From Trematomus loennbergii (Eukaryota; Chordata; Actinopteri; Perciformes; Nototheniidae): 64,000 nt of DNA. Made by a program: the position numbers and the translations under genes. The stretch covers positions 346,501 through 410,500 of the forward strand of contig JAAOOA010000277.1 in the NCBI GenBank assembly GCA_012861695.1, written 5' to 3'. The notes under the pieces were generated by a model that was not told the origin of the DNA, ran no database searches, and saw nothing but the letters and a program-made list of their open reading frames with translations. Of the stretch, positions 60,880-64,000 are shown piece after piece. Every line of letters begins with the position of its first letter. The stretch's first letter is position 1.

Positions 60880-62380
60880 CTGTTTGCAAGATTATAATTA
60901 ATATCTTTAAAAAAACTATGTAATTTGTTATTCAAATCATTTCATTATAAACTCAAAAGCATGATATCTATACTGTTTCTTTTTGAAAGGTTGATATATA
61001 AGTAGCCTTATTCAGTGCTTGAATTGGAATAAAAAAGGTGCCAGTACTCTAAATCAGCAACTGTTTCAAGTCAATTTATTTATACAGCCCAAAAACAAGA
61101 ATTTGGCTCAAAGTCATAGTATATCCTAATGCTGGTGGGTTTGTCTCTTTACTGTATATTTTAGAAAGGCTCACTGCCTACTAAACAAAATGACTCAGGG
61201 TACATCTGAGATTAGAGGGGTGCAGTGGTAAAGTGTTAAGTGGGGAGTGGATCTAACACAAGATTTTTTTTTAAATATTTAAGTTAAATGCATCAATCTG
61301 GTGCACTTTGAGAGCAAAATTAAGAGATCTATGGATACATCTCTCAACATCCATATGAAACAGAACTGTAAACAGATTTTTTCTATTTCTTTATGGATAT
61401 TTTACAAATCACTCTTGTTTTACTGTCATATAGTATTTCATTTTTAGTGAGTTACTCAGATGAGTACCAGGAGACAGCGTTTGGTGCTCTGGTACAATTG
61501 TGGGGAAGGCATCTGAGTTAGATGTATTTGAACCGAAATGTCTACATGCATAGCAGAAGATGGCATCTATTTTACAGGAAATTCCAGCCAATCTCTGTTT
61601 TTAAACCATGAGTTGCAAAATGAGCGCCTTACCCCACTGTACAGGCGAGTTGGGAACTGTTTAAATATACCTGGGCAGGCTCTGTTTTGCCGAGGTCCTC
61701 TGGCACTTGCGGGCCGCCGAGGGGTGGCGGTGTTTGGGGCGACGAAGACTGCTGCTCCGGGGGCGAGGCGGGTAAAGCGGCGGCACCTCATGACGCATCT
61801 ACTGAGTACTGAGCTTTATATATACAGTCTATGATACTGAGTACCGCCGTACCGGCACCGTGCCGGTACTCAGTAAGAAGTAACGGTACCAGATGGGTAA
61901 AAATCAGAAGTGCCGGTACTGCGTACCGGTGAGTACCGGCCCAATTCAAGCACTGGCCTTATTCAAGTATATTATTGGCAAAGACATTTCCAGGAAAGCA
62001 GTTCATTTATTTGAAAACCTAACCTAAAGGATTTCACTTCCAAGAAATGAGTTAAAATGTTAAGAGTAATTGTGACTTGGCATGAGCTATGGAGGGTTCT
62101 TATTATAAATCACCTGGAGTAATAACAACCAATTAAGTGTAGGCAATATTCATAGTTTAAAAATGTTAGGTATGCAGAAGGTGTGACAAAAACTGTATAA
62201 ATAACATTGTCAGGATCTTTTGTCCGACACACAACTGCTGGAACTCGAACAGGTAACAAATTATTACTTCACTGTTTTTTCCCAGTTAAATAAATGTTAA
62301 TAATAATCTTTGTCTGTTTGATGTTTACATTTTAGAATTGTTTATTTCTACTCTTTTAATTTCTACTTATGTGCAATGCC
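60880..62380 (+). repeat. Second copy of the Fc-receptor-like 5' region (promoter and exon 1)
   Basis: Similar to 50105-50605 on both sides of a hAT insertion. Includes a TATA box (62196-62203) and the non-coding first exon ending at a GTAACA donor (62253). Similarity stops at about 62380, before the leader exon, and no Ig exon follows in the window. Confidence 0.75.
61013..61955 (-). mobile_element. 943-bp hAT element with TTF-type zinc finger fragment
   Basis: Perfect 15-bp ends CAGTGCTTGAATTGG / CCAATTCAAGCACTG and a perfect 8-bp duplication GCCTTATT (61005-61012, 61956-61963). The unfilled site is preserved at about 50226-50240. The interior minus strand encodes a TTF-finger piece (IDAIFCYACRHFG, 61591-61500) preceded in another frame by CNSWFKNRDWLEF, as in ZMYM/TTF-type hAT transposases. 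Confidence 0.85.
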
Positions 62381-62671
62381 TTGTTTGTTGAGCTGCTGCT
62401 AAAGTACATCTTATCTTATCTGCTGCTAAAATCTTTACCGAATTCAAGCTTTCCTGTTTTCTTAACTGGATTGTGACTTTCACAACACGTTCCTGGGTTA
62501 ACATTTGTATTTGTTTCTGGACATTTTTAAGATCGGAAATGTAAAGTTTTGCTATTTCTTATACACTGATAGTTATAACCTGTTTCTTTATGTGTTTTTT
62601 CATCAGGCATCTGCAAACAGCCAAAGACGTTGGACCAGAAATCAGAAAACATCATTATCGCTGGTGCAGGT

Positions 62672-63345
62672 CAGTGAACTGTATTATATCAATTAAAATA
62701 AAAATCGGAAATACTTTTAACAGTACCACTTTTGAATAAGTCAACGGATATAGAATGTTTTTTACCAACTTCAATTATTTCATTCAATCATTGAGAAATG
62801 CTTTATATATTTGAATCATATCACACATCATTGAGAACAACGTTTGGGTATCCAGGTTGGGTAACTAATAGTCAAATCTTGAATAAATGAATCGGTTCTT
62901 TACTTTCTGAGCAAGCAAGTCTGCAATAAAAAAATATTTAGAGGTTTCTTTTTATTCGATTGATCCCAATTGGTGTAGTTGAAACATTTCTATAAGAAGT
63001 ATAAAACTATGGTGACATTTCCACTATTTATAAAGAAAACCAACAAAAGTGTGTCTAAGCTTGATGGGAATGTCAACAGTTTTGCAGATATTTAGTCAAT
63101 AACTAACATATTGTGCATGGCAATTGATATCTATAACAACTATTGTGACAACCCAATAGTAGTTGGGGCATTTTAGATAAAAAACAATATCCACCTCATG
63201 ATGGTAATGTAAGACAAGTAATGGGATTACCAAAGCTATATGAGACTATACATTTCTACACAAAGACATTCATAGCAGTTCATCCAATAGTTGTGATATT
63301 TCAAGTGGTGTGCGAACCGATTGACGTCATCATCATAGACCTGAG
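62672..63345. other. No gene recognised
   Basis: A/T-rich, no supported exon. Confidence 0.4.
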
Positions 63346-63349
63346 CCAC

Positions 63350-63650
63350 CATAGAGTGGTACAGTGATGACGTATTTATGTAGGCCGACCCGGAAGTAAG
63401 CTGCGCATGGATTCCCTCGACAAAAAAGCAATGGGATTTCTCCATAGGATTTTGTAAAATAGCTCGGAATATGGTCTGTGGAAAACGAATTTGTTTGATA
63501 AATGCACATTTTGTTCAGCTGGATAATTTCCACATGTATACCCTACTTTTACATTTTCAAATCATAAATCTAATCGCCAGAAGCAAAATGCTAATGTTAT
63601 GCTATAAACGAACTACAGCAGGGTCGCACGATTTCAACGTCACGCCAACT
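63350..63650 (+). mobile_element. Copy of the CCGGAAGT foldback-type MITE
   Basis: Matches 53334-54061: AGAGTGGTACAGTGATGACG..CCGGAAGTAAGC..ATGGGATTTCTCCATA. Its inner part (GGGTCGCACGATTTCAACGTC) matches the interior of that element, inverted. One terminal half only. Confidence 0.55.
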
Positions 63651-63652
63651 TA

Positions 63653-63920
63653 ATAACATAAATTTTCTGGGCTCAATATGTGTCTGGGCCGTTTTCGTTG
63701 TGATCGCTAAATTCACCTTGTTTCCCCTTGTTTATAATATTATCACCGTTCCAAGCAAACGAGTGATTTTATTTTGAAATCACTTCCGTGAGTTTCGGCC
63801 CACCTCTCGCTCCACTGACCATTAGACCATTTAGTAAGGTAAAAAGCAAAAAGGCCTCTCAGACGCTCTTCGTTTACTTATAAAGATAAAGAAAAACAAA
63901 TGGTCCGAAGATACACGGAT
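63653..63920 (+). repeat. Interspersed repeat shared with the TAAR duplication
   Basis: Close match to 14349-14620 and 18800-19070 (GGGCTCAATATGTGTCTGGG; GCCGTTTTCGTTGTGATCGC). A third, independent copy shows this segment is a mobile or dispersed repeat. Class is unknown. Confidence 0.7.
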
Positions 63921-63924
63921 TTTG

Positions 63925-64000
63925 TGTATGTATTTATGGTTTTAAATATATGTATATATATATTTATAAAAAGGTTAAGGTGATTTACAATCTGTGTGTA
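63925..64000 (+). repeat. Copy of the intron end upstream of the SAMD9-like exon
   Basis: Matches 34782-34879 (GTATGTATTTATGGTTTTAA; GGTGATTTACAATCTGTGTG), the sequence immediately before the acceptor of the SAMD9-like coding exon. The window ends about 12 bp before the expected acceptor. Confidence 0.7.

Noticed and set aside
62607..62669. 63-nt candidate exon (acceptor CATCAG, donor GTCAGT) after the second Fc-receptor promoter
   Set aside because: None of the three frames resembles an Fc-receptor leader or any motif I know; splice sites alone are not enough.

Overview
The window looks like teleost fish genomic DNA. It has intron-containing genes with GT/AG splice sites and AATAAA signals, (CA)n microsatellites, L2-like LINE fragments, a tRNA-derived SINE and very many hAT-type and TTAA-flanked DNA transposons. 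The recognisable genes are fish immune or chemosensory multigene families. No bacterial, CRISPR, rRNA or genuine tRNA feature was seen. Species cannot be told from this.

Layout. (1) 1-12.7 kb: two tandem units of about 6.3 kb from a secreted C-type lectin domain (CTLD) gene family. One gene is complete in exon structure (4206-8338), one lacks its 5' end (313-2532) and one is cut off in its first CTLD (11062-12694). MITEs present in one unit and absent from the other give clean empty sites. (2) 12.77-21.73 kb: a direct tandem duplication of about 4.5 kb. Each copy holds a satellite block, a minus-strand trace amine-associated receptor (TAAR13-like) gene with frameshifts, and part of an L2-like LINE. 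(3) 21.7-30.5 kb: LINE end, a SINE inside a MITE, further MITEs and microsatellites; no gene recognised. (4) 30.5-34.8 kb: a hAT element that has captured a 2.5-kb foldback palindrome and a MITE. (5) 34.9-37.6 kb: a SAMD9/SAMD9L-like gene fragment that lacks the N-terminal SAM/AlbA/SIR2 part and is frameshifted. (6) 38.1-43.1 kb: a hAT-like element with a minisatellite, two head-to-tail TTAA-flanked MITEs and another MITE. (7) 43.2-44.5 kb: exons of an NLRP1/CARD8-type FIIND domain; 45.7 kb: an orphan last exon on the minus strand. (8) 46.0-50.1 kb: a hairpin-rich MITE and a second foldback palindrome. (9) 50.4-53.1 kb: a three-Ig-domain Fc-receptor-like gene with a TATA promoter; its 5' region is repeated at 60.9-62.4 kb and there is interrupted by a hAT insertion. 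(10) 53.3-64.0 kb: more foldback and hAT elements, including one with a decayed transposase, a LINE tail, and at the right edge the intron sequence that precedes the SAMD9-like gene, which suggests a further SAMD9-like copy just outside.

Together: CTLD lectin, Fc-receptor-like, FIIND and SAMD9-like genes are all innate-immune families that expand by tandem duplication in fish, and the TAARs are olfactory amine receptors expanding the same way. Nearly every coding exon group carries one or more single-base indels, many in homopolymers. Either the region is a pseudogene-rich graveyard or the assembly has uncorrected long-read indels. This affects every pseudogene call below. I see no convincing new multi-gene system. 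The most unusual items are the nested palindromic transposons and a FIIND domain whose cleavage-site serine is replaced by proline.
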